Counted from the stretch's first letter, positions 18,304-27,620 are shown. The stretch: DNA of 64,000 nt from Chthoniobacterales bacterium (GCA_018402585.1 JAGYIO010000004.1:62001-126000); one strand, 5' to 3'. Notes: a model not told the origin generated them from the sequence alone. A program made the numbers and translations.

Positions 18304-18957
18304 TGCTCCGCGCGGTCATTTTCGACTGGGACCGGGGTCGTCGTTGACTCCTCGGCCCACCACGAGCGCAGTTGGGAAATTATCGCCACCCGCCGCGGAC
18401 TCCCGCTTCGGCCCGACCACTTCAAACGCGGCTTCGGCCAGAAGAACGACGTGATCATCCCCGACCTCGGTTGGGCCCAGGCTCCCGGCGAAGTGGCCGA
18501 ACTCGCAGAGGAAAAGGAAGAAGTCTACCGCGCGCTGGTGCGCGAGAAGGGCATCCGACCGCTGCCCGGGGTGCGCGAACTCCTCGCGGCCCTGCGGGCC
18601 CGCGATATCCCCTGCGCCATCGGTTCGTCGACCGAACGCGCCAACCTGGATCTGCCCCTCGAGCTCATGGCCCTGGCTGACTTTTTCCGCGTGATCGTTT
18701 CCGGCGAAGAAGTCGTGCCGGGCAAGCCGGACCCCTCTGTCTTTCTCCTCGCCGCGGAAAGACTCGGCTTCGCCCCAGCCGAATGCGTGGTCATCGAGGA
18801 TGCGCTGGTCGGTCTCGAGGCCGCCCGTCAGGCCGGTATGCCGGTCGTGGCCGTGGCCACGACCAACCCGCTCGGCGCCCTCGGCGCCGCCAATCTGGCC
18901 GTGCCCAGCCTGGCGGGGATCACCCCCGAACTCCTCGCCTCGCTGGCCCCAGGCTAA
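18303..18957 (+). pseudogene. HAD-family phosphatase/phosphoglucomutase-like, frameshifted in motif I
   Basis: Coupled to ilvD by a TGATG overlap, the frame opens [10 protein letters not shown] and then stops at 18348-18350. From about 18337 a frame shifted by one base continues VVVDSSAHHERSW to 18957 with the rest of a HAD hydrolase: IGSST (motif II), GKPDPSVF (motif III Lys) and VIEDALVG (motif IV). Removing one base near 18332-18337 (a CCGGGG run) restores FDWDGVVVDSS, the expected nucleophile motif. The lesion therefore falls exactly at the catalytic aspartates. It may be a true mutation or a sequencing error. An internal ATG at 18451 would give a protein lacking motif I. Confidence 0.85.
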
Positions 18958-19011
18958 AAAAGTTGGTCCTCCAGCTTGCGCGCTTGCGCATTTGGTGGAA
19001 GGTTGCCCGGT

Positions 19012-19266
19012 ATGCCTAAGACGTCGAAAGTCTCGCACCGTCTCGACCTGCACCTCCCCTACCATGGCCCCGCCTTGCGGACCATTGCCTGCTTGATCGA
19101 GGAAAACCTCTCTTGTCATCCCTCACCCAATGCCAAACTCGAAGGCCTTGAGGGTGAATGGGGGCAGGATATCGCCCAATCTTGGACTGCCTTGCACGAC
19201 CTTATGGAGCAGTTGGAGGCCGCAGCCGATCACGTCGATGCTGCGCTGGAAAGTGCCGACTGTTAA
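19012..19266 (+). CDS. Small protein of unknown function
   Basis: An 84-residue acidic protein (start MPKTSKVSH) with a ggaagg ribosome-site-like sequence about 8 bp before ATG 19012. It has no signal peptide, membrane segment or motif I recognise. The C-terminal part (HDLMEQLEAAADHVDAALE) is helical. It sits between the HAD relic and the symporter gene, same strand. Codon use looks normal, which favours a real gene. Confidence 0.5.
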   Translation: MPKTSKVSHRLDLHLPYHGPALRTIACLIEENLSCHPSPNAKLEGLEGEWGQDIAQSWTALHDLMEQLEAAADHVDAALESADC

Positions 19267-19357
19267 GTTGCGCTAGTGTCGGTTCGGCCTTGGCTCCCTT
19301 CACGCCCAAGCCCGCTTGAGGATCGACGGTCCGTAGCCCCTGCGGCAACCACTCCGC

Positions 19358-20236
19358 ATGCCACCCGAAGTCCTCAAGCAATTGGCTCTGCCCCTGGCCC
19401 TCTTCGCCGTGCTCTTCGGCCTGGGGCTCAGTCTGGTCCCGGCGGATTTCCGCCGCGTCGTTCTTTCGCCCCAAGCAAAAATCGTCGGCCTGACCTGCCA
19501 GCTTGTTTTCCTGCCGCTCATCGCCTTTGCGCTCGCCCTCATCTTCCGTCTGCCCGGCGAACTCGCCGTCGGGCTGATGATTCTCGCCGCCTGCCCGGGC
19601 GGACCCACCTCGAATGTGATTACCCACCTCGCCAAGGGCGACACCGCCCTCTCTGTCACCCTGACCGCCATCTCCAGCATGGTCTGCGTTTTCACCATTC
19701 CCTGGATTGTCGCCTTCTCCATGGACTGGTTTCTCGGCCGCGGCGCCGCGGTGCAATTGCCCTTCTGGAAAACACTCGGACAACTCACCCTTGTCACCAT
19801 CCTGCCCATTGTCTGCGGCATGGCTGTCCGCTCGGCCCGCCCTGCCTTCGCGCAGCGGTTGGAACGTCCGGCCGCCGTCTTTTCGCTCGTCTTCCTCGCC
19901 CTCATCATTGCCGCTGCCGTGCTGCGGGAAAAGGACCTCGCCGACCAATTTGCCACCGCCGGTCCCGCGGCGATGACCCTCAACCTTGCCGCCCTGACCC
20001 TCGGCTTCGCCGCCGGTTGGGTGGCCGGCCTGCCCCGCGCCCAGAGAGTGACCATCGCGGTGGAAACCGGCATCCAGAATGGCACCCTCGCCCTCGCCAT
20101 CACCCTCGGCCTGCTCGACAGCGCCAGCCTCGCCATGCCCGCGGTGGTCTACAGCCTCTTTATGTTTCTCAGCGGCGGCCTGATCGTTTGGTGGTTTGGC
20201 CGCCCCAATGGGACAAGGGCAAAAACGCTCCAGTAG
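19358..20236 (+). CDS. Bile acid:sodium symporter family (BASS) protein
   Basis: A 292-residue inner-membrane transporter with about nine hydrophobic segments. The two crossover regions typical of BASS proteins are present: ACPGGPTSNVITHLAKGD (about 78-95) and ETGIQNGTLALA (about 233-244). Such proteins co-transport organic anions with sodium; the substrate in bacteria is often not bile acid and cannot be predicted here. It is convergent with the STAS gene at 20328. Confidence 0.9.
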   Translation: MPPEVLKQLALPLALFAVLFGLGLSLVPADFRRVVLSPQAKIVGLTCQLVFLPLIAFALALIFRLPGELAVGLMILAACPGGPTSNVITHLAKGDTALSVTLTAISSMVCVFTIPWIVAFSMDWFLGRGAAVQLPFWKTLGQLTLVTILPIVCGMAVRSARPAFAQRLERPAAVFSLVFLALIIAAAVLREKDLADQFATAGPAAMTLNLAALTLGFAAGWVAGLPRAQRVTIAVETGIQNGTLALAITLGLLDSASLAMPAVVYSLFMFLSGGLIVWWFGRPNGTRAKTLQ

Positions 20237-20327
20237 CCGGTCCGGGCGGTCAGCTTCCACCCCTGACCCCTCATGGGGGTAACCAACTGGTTTCCGTCAA
20301 ACGAAGCGCGCGGCCGCCGCGTTTGCT

Positions 20328-21620
20328 TCAACCTTTCCTCACGTCTTCCCGCACTTCCTGGACGTAATTCACGGCAATCAGGGCCGAGGTTACCGTGGTC
20401 TGATCGAGCAGGTGCCGCATGTCGACAAATTCACCTGCCTCGACCACGCGTCGCATCTCAAGATCCATGTCCTGCGTCCCGCCGGGAGGAGGGGCATGGC
20501 GGAAAAAGACCGCGTGATTGTGCAGCACTTCATTCTGGGCGGCTTTGTTCGCCGGATTGAGGTAGAACATCCGGCGGAGCCGGTCCTGGTCGATGTGCGA
20601 CAAGTCGGCGGTCAAATCCTCCCCCGCCCCGCAAATCAGGGCGCTTGTGCCTTGGTGGCGCGGGGTTTTGTCCGACTCGAACCACGTGTCATAGTTTGAC
20701 ACATCGGTGATCATCCTGCCATTGGCTGGTCGGTTGGTCAGGAGCGGCGACTTGGTAAGGCCGGCCCCGAAGGCCCCGTGGATCTCGGCCCGCATGGCCA
20801 GACCGAGCACGCCGCGGTAATCCGCACGCCGCTCCTTGGCTTGGTCGAAGAGGGCGCGGTAAAGGTCGCGGATGGTGGCCGGGCGCCCGGGCGCGGCGGT
20901 GAATGCGACGAATTCATTGAAACCCCCGCGGATACTCGCGTTGAATCCCGTATGGAGCACGACATTGGTCGAGGCCTTGCGCGGGATCATGTAGTCAGGG
21001 GTGTCGTTTCCGTCGGTCGGCAGCCAGACCATGGTTCCGGCCAGCATGACGGCTTCGCCCATGAGCGGAAGGTAGTCCCCGGGATTCCCTCCCAAGGCGC
21101 CCAGGCCCAGCGAGTACTCCGTTTCGAAAAAGGGCTTGTCCGCGACCAATTCCGGGGTGATCGCGCAGTCGATGACGTTGGCAATATCACCAAGAATGTC
21201 GAGCGTGCCCGCACCGCTCCCCAAGGTCTGAAAAACGAAGGTGCCCGCCTCCGTTTCGTTCGATTGGCCGCTCCGGGCGGAGGGTCCGGTCGGCCGGAGA
21301 GCGCGCACCGCCTCGTCCACCATGGCGTAGGCCGGAATCAGGCCGGAGAGTCCCGACATCTCGATCACGGAAGCGCAGAAAGGCTGAAGACCGGACAAAG
21401 CGAAGGCGGATCCGGATGCCGCGGCAGACTTTTGCACCATGACAAGGAGGCGCACGCCGGCGCTGCTCAAGTAAGAAAGCCCGGCGCAATCGAAAACGGT
21501 CGGCACGCCAGGTTCAAGTGGAGACAACACGCGCTCCGCTTCCTTCGCGCCAAAACCGTCGAGCCGGCCGGTGAACTTTGCCACCCGGACCCCGCAGGTA
21601 TTTTCCAGGCTGATCTTCAC
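20328..21620 (-). CDS. STAS-domain protein with a large unrecognised C-terminal region
   Basis: A 430-residue protein. Residues 1 to about 108 form a STAS anti-anti-sigma domain (CAGLSYLSSAGVRLLV, with Ser53 at the usual phosphorylation position). A short linker (about 110-125) leads to about 300 residues that I do not recognise; conserved-looking stretches include LGALGGNPGDYLP, MVWLPTDGNDTPDYMIPRK and GFNASIRGGFNEFVAFTA. The start is GTG at 21620, overlapping the stop of the RsbW-like gene (GTGA), so translation is coupled. It is the last gene of the minus-strand signalling operon. The STAS part should be the substrate of the upstream kinase and phosphatase; the C-terminal region is the likely output. 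Confidence 0.8.
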   Translation of the reverse strand: MKISLENTCGVRVAKFTGRLDGFGAKEAERVLSPLEPGVPTVFDCAGLSYLSSAGVRLLVMVQKSAAASGSAFALSGLQPFCASVIEMSGLSGLIPAYAMVDEAVRALRPTGPSARSGQSNETEAGTFVFQTLGSGAGTLDILGDIANVIDCAITPELVADKPFFETEYSLGLGALGGNPGDYLPLMGEAVMLAGTMVWLPTDGNDTPDYMIPRKASTNVVLHTGFNASIRGGFNEFVAFTAAPGRPATIRDLYRALFDQAKERRADYRGVLGLAMRAEIHGAFGAGLTKSPLLTNRPANGRMITDVSNYDTWFESDKTPRHQGTSALICGAGEDLTADLSHIDQDRLRRMFYLNPANKAAQNEVLHNHAVFFRHAPPPGGTQDMDLEMRRVVEAGEFVDMRHLLDQTTVTSALIAVNYVQEVREDVRKG

Positions 21621-22030
21621 AGGTGCAAAGTCCGCTTCAAGGTCAGCACATTGAAGCCGGCTTCGCGCCGGTAGTCCTGACTGTCGGTCAGCTTTTTGCA
21701 GAAGTGGACCCCGAGTCCCCCGATGGGACGATCCGCGGCCGGCAGAGTGACATCCGGATCCGCGCGGAGGAGCGGGTTGTATTCCGTTCCCCGGTCGGTC
21801 AGGACGATGGTCAGCAAGCCGTCCTCCACCGACAAATCCAGGCTCGCCGCATGCTCCCGGTCCGGCACACCACCATAGTCGATCACATTGGTCACCAGTT
21901 CCTCGGCCACGATTTGCAGCGCGAAAAGGTCCTTCTCTCCCAGTCCCGCCGCGGCGGCGAATTCCGCCGTGAAAGGCTCGAGCTTCTGCAGCTCGGTGCG
22001 GTCGGCAAGAAATCGGGCGGAGGCTTTCAC
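21617..22030 (-). CDS. RsbW/SpoIIAB-like ATPase (anti-sigma-type serine kinase)
   Basis: A 137-residue GHKL ATPase. The N box is IVAEELVTNVIDYGG, the G1-type turn is LTDRGTEYNP and the G2 box is PIGGLGVHFCKKLTD. Stand-alone GHKL proteins of this size act in partner switching: they phosphorylate STAS antagonists and bind an alternative target. Both ends overlap the neighbours (4 bp with the phosphatase gene, 4 bp with the STAS gene). No sigma factor gene is nearby. Confidence 0.9.
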   Translation of the reverse strand: MKASARFLADRTELQKLEPFTAEFAAAAGLGEKDLFALQIVAEELVTNVIDYGGVPDREHAASLDLSVEDGLLTIVLTDRGTEYNPLLRADPDVTLPAADRPIGGLGVHFCKKLTDSQDYRREAGFNVLTLKRTLHL

Positions 22031-23499
22031 GGGAAAGACAGTTCGACCAGCGAGACGTCGTCGTCAAACACCGGTTGGCTGTTCAGCGCGCGCAATTGCT
22101 CCATGGTCCAGGCCGCCGCGTTCTCCTCAGGCGCGCGGGCCAGCAGTTGCCGCAGATCGTCGTGCGACATCATCGAGCCGTCGTGCCGCACGATCTCGTA
22201 AGCCCCGTCGCTGAACACGAAAAGCCGCGCGGCCGGTGGAATGACCGCTTCGGCCGAGGCAAACTTCATTCCCGGCATGGCGCCGATGACCGGTCCCTTG
22301 GCGGCAAGGATTTCCGTGCTGCCGTCCGCCCGCACCAAAATGGACGGCGGATGGCCCCCGCCCGCAAAGCGCATGCGACGGGTGGAGGGGTCGTAAATAC
22401 CGCACCACGCGGTGAAGAACATCTCGCCGTGTTTCTCCATGGGGAACGCGTTGTTCAGCCCGGTGAGCACCTCGCCCGGATCGGAAAAATTCACTCCGGG
22501 GAGGGATTCGGCCCGGATGACGTTGAGCACACTGATCGAGAGCAAGGCCGCGCCGACCCCGTGTCCGCAAACGTCGAGCAGACAGATGCCGAACTTGCCG
22601 TCCTTTTCGGGCCCGTAGCCGAAGGCATCGCCTCCGAGCGAGGAAGACGGCAGGAATTGCCAGGAGGCGCTGACCGGGCCGTCCTTGATCGGCGCAGGCA
22701 GCACGCTTTGCACGTAAGCCGCCGCCTCGGAAAGTTCCGTGGCCAGCTTGGCCTGGCTTTCCTGCAGCGCGGCGAAGGCGGCCTGTTCGGCATCGCGCAG
22801 GCGTTTGCGGTCGAGTGAGGATCCGATGCGGGCCCGCAGGAGCACGGGATTGAACGGTTTGGCCAGATAATCTTCCGCCCCCTGCTCGATGCAGGCGACC
22901 ACGCTCTCGATCTGGTCGAGCGCGGAAATCATGATGACCGGCACGTGGCGGAGCTTTTCGTCCGTCTTGATCCGGCGCAGGACTTCGCGGCCGTCGATCC
23001 CCGGCATCATGATGTCGAGCAGGACGAGATCGAAATCCTCCGCGGCCAGCCGCTCCAAGGCCGTGGCTCCGTCATAAACCGCCGCGCAGGTGTGGCCTTC
23101 CTTTTCCAAGCGGCGCTGCAGCACCACACAATTCTCCTCCTGATCGTCGACAATGAGGATTTTCGCCGTGATGGCCGCCGGAGCGATCGCCTCCTCTTGA
23201 GGTGGGGACGAGCGGCCCGCTCGTCCGCCCTCTTCCGTTCCGGACGCGCGAGGCCGCGCGTCCCTACCTTCCTCCACCAAAACAATCCGCCCCGGCTGGA
23301 TCTCCCGGGTGATCAGATCGGCCAACCCGCGGGCCGCCCGCCCGATCTTGTCCAGATCCTCCCGGGTCCGCGCATTCTCCTCGCCCTCCAGATCCTCCGC
23401 GACCAATTCGGAATAGCCGATGATCTGGTTGAGCGGCGTGCGCAGGTCGTGGCGCAAAGCCGCCACCGCTTCCTCTCCGGATACCGCTGGATCAGACAT
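22027..23499 (-). CDS. HisKA-receiver-PP2C (SpoIIE/RsbU-type) phosphatase
   Basis: A 490-residue three-domain regulator. Residues 1-65 resemble a HisKA dimerisation domain with an H box HDLRTP (His17) but no ATPase domain follows. Residues 112-232 are a receiver (Asp118, Asp119, phosphoacceptor Asp162, Lys214). Residues about 265-490 are a SpoIIE-type PP2C phosphatase (Asp291 in GGD, Asp309 in DVCGHG, SDG at 430-432, DDDVSL near the end). The linker at about 77-100 is encoded by a REP-like repeat. It should dephosphorylate STAS-Ser when the receiver is modified. It overlaps the CheY-like gene by 8 bp. Confidence 0.92.
   Translation of the reverse strand: MSDPAVSGEEAVAALRHDLRTPLNQIIGYSELVAEDLEGEENARTREDLDKIGRAARGLADLITREIQPGRIVLVEEGRDARPRASGTEEGGRAGRSSPPQEEAIAPAAITAKILIVDDQEENCVVLQRRLEKEGHTCAAVYDGATALERLAAEDFDLVLLDIMMPGIDGREVLRRIKTDEKLRHVPVIMISALDQIESVVACIEQGAEDYLAKPFNPVLLRARIGSSLDRKRLRDAEQAAFAALQESQAKLATELSEAAAYVQSVLPAPIKDGPVSASWQFLPSSSLGGDAFGYGPEKDGKFGICLLDVCGHGVGAALLSISVLNVIRAESLPGVNFSDPGEVLTGLNNAFPMEKHGEMFFTAWCGIYDPSTRRMRFAGGGHPPSILVRADGSTEILAAKGPVIGAMPGMKFASAEAVIPPAARLFVFSDGAYEIVRHDGSMMSHDDLRQLLARAPEENAAAWTMEQLRALNSQPVFDDDVSLVELSFP
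23200..23270. repeat. REP/BIME-like double hairpin inside a coding region
   Basis: Two adjacent palindromes, GGGACGAGCGG-cc-CGCTCGTCC and GGACGCGCGAGGCCGCGCGTCC, bounded by AGGTGGGG and CCCTACCTT. The same unit occurs at 39172-39242, 41829-41884 and, decayed, 42729-42779, all intergenic. Here it lies in frame in the phosphatase gene and encodes the Arg/Gly-rich linker between the HisKA-like and receiver domains. Confidence 0.8.
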
Positions 23500-23860
23500 T
23501 GGGCAGAAACTTGCCGATTTTCTCGAGCAAGCGCGGCAATTCGATCGGCTTGGTATCGTAGTCGTCGCAACCCGCAGCCATCGCCTTTTCCCGGTCGCCC
23601 GCCATGGCGTGCGCGGTCAGGGCAATGACCGGGATCTTTGACAACGCGGGGTCCGCCTTGATCGCCTGCGTCGCCGCCCAGCCATCCATGACCGGCAAAC
23701 TCATGTCCATAAGAATGAGGTCGGGCCTTTCGCTCCGCGTCATCTCGACGCCTTGCTGGCCGTCCATGGCCATGACAATGGCGAAGCCTCGCCGCTCAAG
23801 ACGGCGCGAGAGCATATCGCGGTTCATTTCGTTGTCTTCGACGATGAGAATTTTCGGCAT
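23492..23860 (-). CDS. CheY-like single-domain response regulator
   Basis: A 122-residue receiver domain with no output domain. Acidic pocket VEDN (residues 7-10), phosphoacceptor Asp52 in LMDMSLP, Thr in ALTAHAMAG and Lys in DTKPIELP are all present; the ALTAHAMAGD pattern is typical of DivK/Hpt-coupled shuttle receivers. It lies 5 bp after the hybrid kinase and overlaps the phosphatase gene, so it probably carries phosphate between them or competes for it. Confidence 0.93.
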   Translation of the reverse strand: MPKILIVEDNEMNRDMLSRRLERRGFAIVMAMDGQQGVEMTRSERPDLILMDMSLPVMDGWAATQAIKADPALSKIPVIALTAHAMAGDREKAMAAGCDDYDTKPIELPRLLEKIGKFLPNV

Positions 23861-23865
23861 GGGGA

Positions 23866-26661
23866 TCAGTTTGGGTTGAGATTTCGGCGGATAGTTTCGA
23901 GCAGAGTCTCGCGCTGTCCCGCGCCCTTGCGCAAGGTCTCTTGCACCCGGCCGGAAAGCAGACCGCGCTCGTCTGCCGTGAGATCCTTGGCGGTCAGGAC
24001 CACCACCGGGATGGCGGCGAACTCCGGACCCTCCATGCGCAGGGCATCGAGAAAAGCAAAGCCGTCCATTTCCGGCATCATCAGATCAAGCACAATGAGC
24101 GACGGACGCGCTTCATGGACCAGTCGCAGGGCTTCGCGTCCGTTCCGCGCGTGGCGCGACGGCCGGCCGGCCGCCTCGAGGGTGCGGCGCACGATGTCAG
24201 CCGCCATGGGGTCGTCCTCGACGACAAGAACATCGTCCCCATGGGGAGCGATCCGCCGCGACACGACCTGCAACACCCGGGACTTGTCGATCGGCTTGGT
24301 TAGGTAATCGGAGGCACCCAGCGCGAAGCCCATCGGCTTGTCGTCGACCATGGTCATCATGACCACCGGGATTTCAGCCGTGGCGGGGTCGGCCTTGAGG
24401 GCGGAAAGCACGGCCCAGCCATCCATGCTCGGCATCATGACATCGAGGGTGATCAGTTCGGGTTGGTGCTCCTTGGCCAGCGCGAGGCCTTCCGCGCCAC
24501 CGGACGCGGTGAGCACGGCATAGCCGTCCTTCTCGAGCATACGCTTGAGCAAATCCCGTGAATCCGGATCATCGTCGATCACGAGTAAAGTGCCGCGGGT
24601 TGCCGCGGACCGGGTTTCGGGCGCAGCTTTCGGCGCAGCCGCTTCTTCGGCTGCCGGTTCCGGGGCCGGTTCCTTGCCTTCGGCCGGCAAGAGCGCGGTG
24701 AAGGCACTGCCTTGTCCGGGCACGCTTTGGACCGTGATATCGCCGCCGAGCAACCGGCAGAACTTGCGGCTAATGGCCAACCCGAGGCCGGTGCCGCCAT
24801 ATTTGCGCGTGGTCGAGGCGTCGGCCTGCACGAACTCTCCGAAAAGTTTGTCCGTTTGCTCCGGCGTCATTCCGATGCCGGTATCGCTCACCGCGAAGGA
24901 AACCATCTGGTCGGCCCGGCGCGTGATCTCCAACGTGATCGTGCCCTGCTCGGTGAACTTGGATGCGTTGCTCAAGAGATTGAAGAGGGTCTGACGCAGC
25001 TTGGTCAGGTCGGTGCGCATCGTGCCGATGTCCTCCGGGCACTTGAGTTCAAAGACATTCCCATTCTTGGCCACCAGCGGTTCCACCGTGGAGGACACGT
25101 CGCGCGCGGCCTGCGCGATGTCGACCGGTTCGAGGAAGACCGTCATGCGGCCCGCTTCGATCTTGGAAAGATCGAGGATGTCATTGATCAATTGCAGCAG
25201 GTGCTTGGCCGAGGAAAGGATCTTCTTCAGGTCGGACTCCATCCACTTTTCCCCCGTGTCTTCCGCTTCCTCGAGCAACATCTCGCCGTAGCCAATGATG
25301 GCATTCATCGGGGTGCGCAATTCATGGCTCATGTTGGCCAGGAAAGCGCTCTTCGTCTTGCTTGCCTCCTGCGCCTGGGCCCGCGCCTCTTCCGCATCTT
25401 CGACCGCGTGCTTGAGGTCGGAGGTGCGATCGGCCACCGTTTTTTCCAAGTTGGCATTCCAAGCGGCAAGGCTGGCCTCGCGCTGGCGGATCTCGTCGGC
25501 CATGCGGGTGAAGGCCCGCCCGAGGTCACCCACCTCATCGCCGCGCTGCAACAGGGGCGTAAGCTTCCCGCCGGTCATTTGCCCTGCCTCCAGTTCCGCC
25601 GCCGCGACGGTGAGATGCCGCAACGGGCCCGCCACGCGGTGGGCAATGAGGCCGACCGCCCCAAGGAGAACGAGTAGGCCGATCCCGCCCACCGTGCCGA
25701 GCCGCCAAGCCAGCGCACGCACTGGAGTAAGAAGGGTGGCATAGGGCACATCGAGCACCACCTTCCAGCCGGACAGCGGTGCGGTAACCCAGTAGACGAG
25801 GCGCTCGGCCCCGTCCGGTCCGCGGTAGTTGGTTTGGCCGGAAGGTGTCGCTTCAATCGAGGCCCCGGCCGGAAGTTGCGAAATGTTCGCTCCCGGATTT
25901 CCCTCGCCGATCATGAGGCTGCTATCGGGGTGCGCGATGATCTTTCCCGCCGGGCTGACCAGATAGGCGAAGTCCGACTCGTGCCCGGCTGTTTCTCCGG
26001 CCATGGCAATGTCGACCTCTTTAATCAACTCCTGCATGTCGTCCAGCGAAATATCGACACCCGAAATGCCGTAGAATTCCCCCTCCGGACCGAAGACCGG
26101 GGCATTGACGCTGAGCATGGTCACGTCCGAACCGCCGCCGTCGAAATACGGCTCACTAATGGTCAGCTGGCCGGATGTTTTCGCGCCCCAATACCAAATG
26201 GTCGACGGCTGGTCGATGTGGTAGTCGTTCTTGTTGATCGTCGCTTCAGGATAGGAATTCCGGTCGATCCACGGCATGGACATCGGGTCGCGGAAATCCG
26301 CATTCTCGAATGTGTAATAGGCCCCGAACACTTCGTTGGCCGGAAAGCTGTCCATGATCCGGCGCAGTTCGAGCATCACATCCGGGTGCGGGTCCGGGCC
26401 ACGCAACCCCTGCACGGCCGCCATGGTGGTGACGAGTGACTCGACCCGCCCGACCATCGCGTCGATTTCGACCGCATGGAACTCGACCTCGGCCAAGGCG
26501 CTTTGCGTGGTGCTTTCGATCAACTCGGCCCGCGCTGCGCGGTAGGCAAAAAGGATGAGCACAGACATAATGGCACCCGCGGCCAGAGCCGTCCACAGGG
26601 TGAGCTTGCCCGCCAAAGTGTTGAGTCCGAAGAAACGCCGCATAAATACCGTCCCATCCAT
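23866..26661 (-). CDS. dCache hybrid sensor histidine kinase with two receiver domains
   Basis: A membrane hybrid kinase of about 931 residues. In order: membrane segment (about 22-41), periplasmic dCache sensor (about 45-310, with [20 protein letters not shown]), second membrane segment (about 323-342), HAMP, coiled coil, HisKA with SHELRTP (His446), HATPase (N box [24 protein letters not shown]), an Ala/Pro/Glu linker, and two receivers with Asp740 (LDVMMP) and Asp859 (LDLMMP). ATG at 26661 was chosen; starts at 26694 or 26643 are possible. It heads the minus-strand operon and is divergent from two STAS genes, so the extracytoplasmic signal enters the circuit here. Confidence 0.92.
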   Translation of the reverse strand: MDGTVFMRRFFGLNTLAGKLTLWTALAAGAIMSVLILFAYRAARAELIESTTQSALAEVEFHAVEIDAMVGRVESLVTTMAAVQGLRGPDPHPDVMLELRRIMDSFPANEVFGAYYTFENADFRDPMSMPWIDRNSYPEATINKNDYHIDQPSTIWYWGAKTSGQLTISEPYFDGGGSDVTMLSVNAPVFGPEGEFYGISGVDISLDDMQELIKEVDIAMAGETAGHESDFAYLVSPAGKIIAHPDSSLMIGEGNPGANISQLPAGASIEATPSGQTNYRGPDGAERLVYWVTAPLSGWKVVLDVPYATLLTPVRALAWRLGTVGGIGLLVLLGAVGLIAHRVAGPLRHLTVAAAELEAGQMTGGKLTPLLQRGDEVGDLGRAFTRMADEIRQREASLAAWNANLEKTVADRTSDLKHAVEDAEEARAQAQEASKTKSAFLANMSHELRTPMNAIIGYGEMLLEEAEDTGEKWMESDLKKILSSAKHLLQLINDILDLSKIEAGRMTVFLEPVDIAQAARDVSSTVEPLVAKNGNVFELKCPEDIGTMRTDLTKLRQTLFNLLSNASKFTEQGTITLEITRRADQMVSFAVSDTGIGMTPEQTDKLFGEFVQADASTTRKYGGTGLGLAISRKFCRLLGGDITVQSVPGQGSAFTALLPAEGKEPAPEPAAEEAAAPKAAPETRSAATRGTLLVIDDDPDSRDLLKRMLEKDGYAVLTASGGAEGLALAKEHQPELITLDVMMPSMDGWAVLSALKADPATAEIPVVMMTMVDDKPMGFALGASDYLTKPIDKSRVLQVVSRRIAPHGDDVLVVEDDPMAADIVRRTLEAAGRPSRHARNGREALRLVHEARPSLIVLDLMMPEMDGFAFLDALRMEGPEFAAIPVVVLTAKDLTADERGLLSGRVQETLRKGAGQRETLLETIRRNLNPN

Positions 26662-26750
26662 AACCCGTCCGCCGCCCGATCGGCAACGCCGCAACGGCCC
26701 CAGCGGAAATTTCTTGCCGGGCTTCGGTGCGGGGGGGCATCTTTCAACTC

Positions 26751-27095
26751 ATGCAATGTTCCTTCCTCACCGACAACAACGTCCTGGTCGCGTGCCCCTC
26801 CGGCCGCATCGACACCATTACCTACAACGATTTCAAAACCGCCCTCAACGCCGAACTGGACCGGACCCAAGCCAAACACCTCGTCATCGATCTGACCGAC
26901 CTCGAATACGTGAGCAGTGCGGGTTTTCGTGAATTCTTCCTCGCCGGACGCCGCATGGGACGCGAAAGCGGCACGCTCTCGGTCTGCAGCTTCCAGCCCC
27001 AAGTGAAGGAGCTTTTTGAAATCGCGCAATTCATGACCGCTTATGCGGTGCATGACACCAGGGAAGCAGCCGTCACCGCAGCCAAGGCCTCCTGA
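26751..27095 (+). CDS. STAS-domain anti-anti-sigma-type protein
   Basis: A 114-residue stand-alone STAS domain (SpoIIAA/RsbV type). The helix after strand three carries LEYVSSAGFREFF, with Ser56 at the phosphoacceptor position. ATG at 26751 gives a standard STAS start; a GTG eight codons upstream is possible. It is divergent from the hybrid kinase and its stop shares bases with the next STAS gene (TGATG). Confidence 0.9.
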   Translation: MQCSFLTDNNVLVACPSGRIDTITYNDFKTALNAELDRTQAKHLVIDLTDLEYVSSAGFREFFLAGRRMGRESGTLSVCSFQPQVKELFEIAQFMTAYAVHDTREAAVTAAKAS

Positions 27096-27433
27096 TGGAC
27101 ATCGTCCGCCGCAGCGAAAACGGCATCCCCGTCCTGGTCCTGACCGGCCGTCTCAACCAAGCCAGCGCCGATGCCCTGCACGCCGCGGCGATGGAAGTTG
27201 CCGGGGACGAAACGAATAAAGCTCTGGTCGTCGACATGGGCGGCGTCGATTTTATCGCCAGCGTCGGCATCCGTTCCCTCATCCGCCCCTCCCAAGCCCT
27301 CGCCCTGCGCGGCAGCACACTCGCGGTGGCTAACCTCAGCCCGCAAATCAGCGAGTTTTTCAAACTGACCGGCCTCGACCAAATGTTCCGCGTCTACGAA
27401 ACCGTCCAAGACGCCGCCGCCGGCGTCGCCTAA
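27095..27433 (+). CDS. STAS-domain anti-anti-sigma-type protein
   Basis: A 112-residue STAS domain, paralogous to the preceding gene. The key site reads VDFIASVGIRSL, with Ser56 at the phosphoacceptor position. Two coupled STAS proteins facing one RsbW-like kinase and one PP2C suggest either two competing antagonists or a second, distant partner. Confidence 0.9.
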   Translation: MDIVRRSENGIPVLVLTGRLNQASADALHAAAMEVAGDETNKALVVDMGGVDFIASVGIRSLIRPSQALALRGSTLAVANLSPQISEFFKLTGLDQMFRVYETVQDAAAGVA

Positions 27434-27441
27434 TCCCCCGC

Positions 27442-27472
27442 TTGTAGCGGCGGTAATAGACCACCGCTACAA
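27442..27472. repeat. Hairpin after the STAS operon
   Basis: TTGTAGCGGCGGT (27442-27454) pairs with ACCACCGCTACAA (27460-27472) with one mismatch and a five-base loop. It starts 8 bp after the STAS stop. There is no T tract, so it is as likely a REP-type repeat as a terminator. Confidence 0.5.
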
Positions 27473-27499
27473 CCTCACTCAGGTTTGGCCGCCGCAGCG

Positions 27500-27620
27500 G
27501 CCTGCCTCGGTTTTTCCAGGGGGCATGGCCGTCCCGGCCGTGTTGTCTGATCGTGACGGGCGGGACCCGCGCGCCTCTGTGGCAGCGCCGGAAAAGGAGG
27601 AATGTGTTGCATAGTTACCG
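27500..27620. repeat. Diverged partial copy D of the TIR element
   Basis: The stretch carries the inner hairpins found in copies B and C (CCAGGGGGCATGGCCGTCCC, GTGACGGGCGGGAC, CTCTGTGGCAGCGCCGGAA) and ends in a decayed terminal repeat (TGCATAGTTACCGCTGAG at 27606-27623). The left terminus is not recognisable. Its right end runs into the GxxExxY reading frame. Confidence 0.5.
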
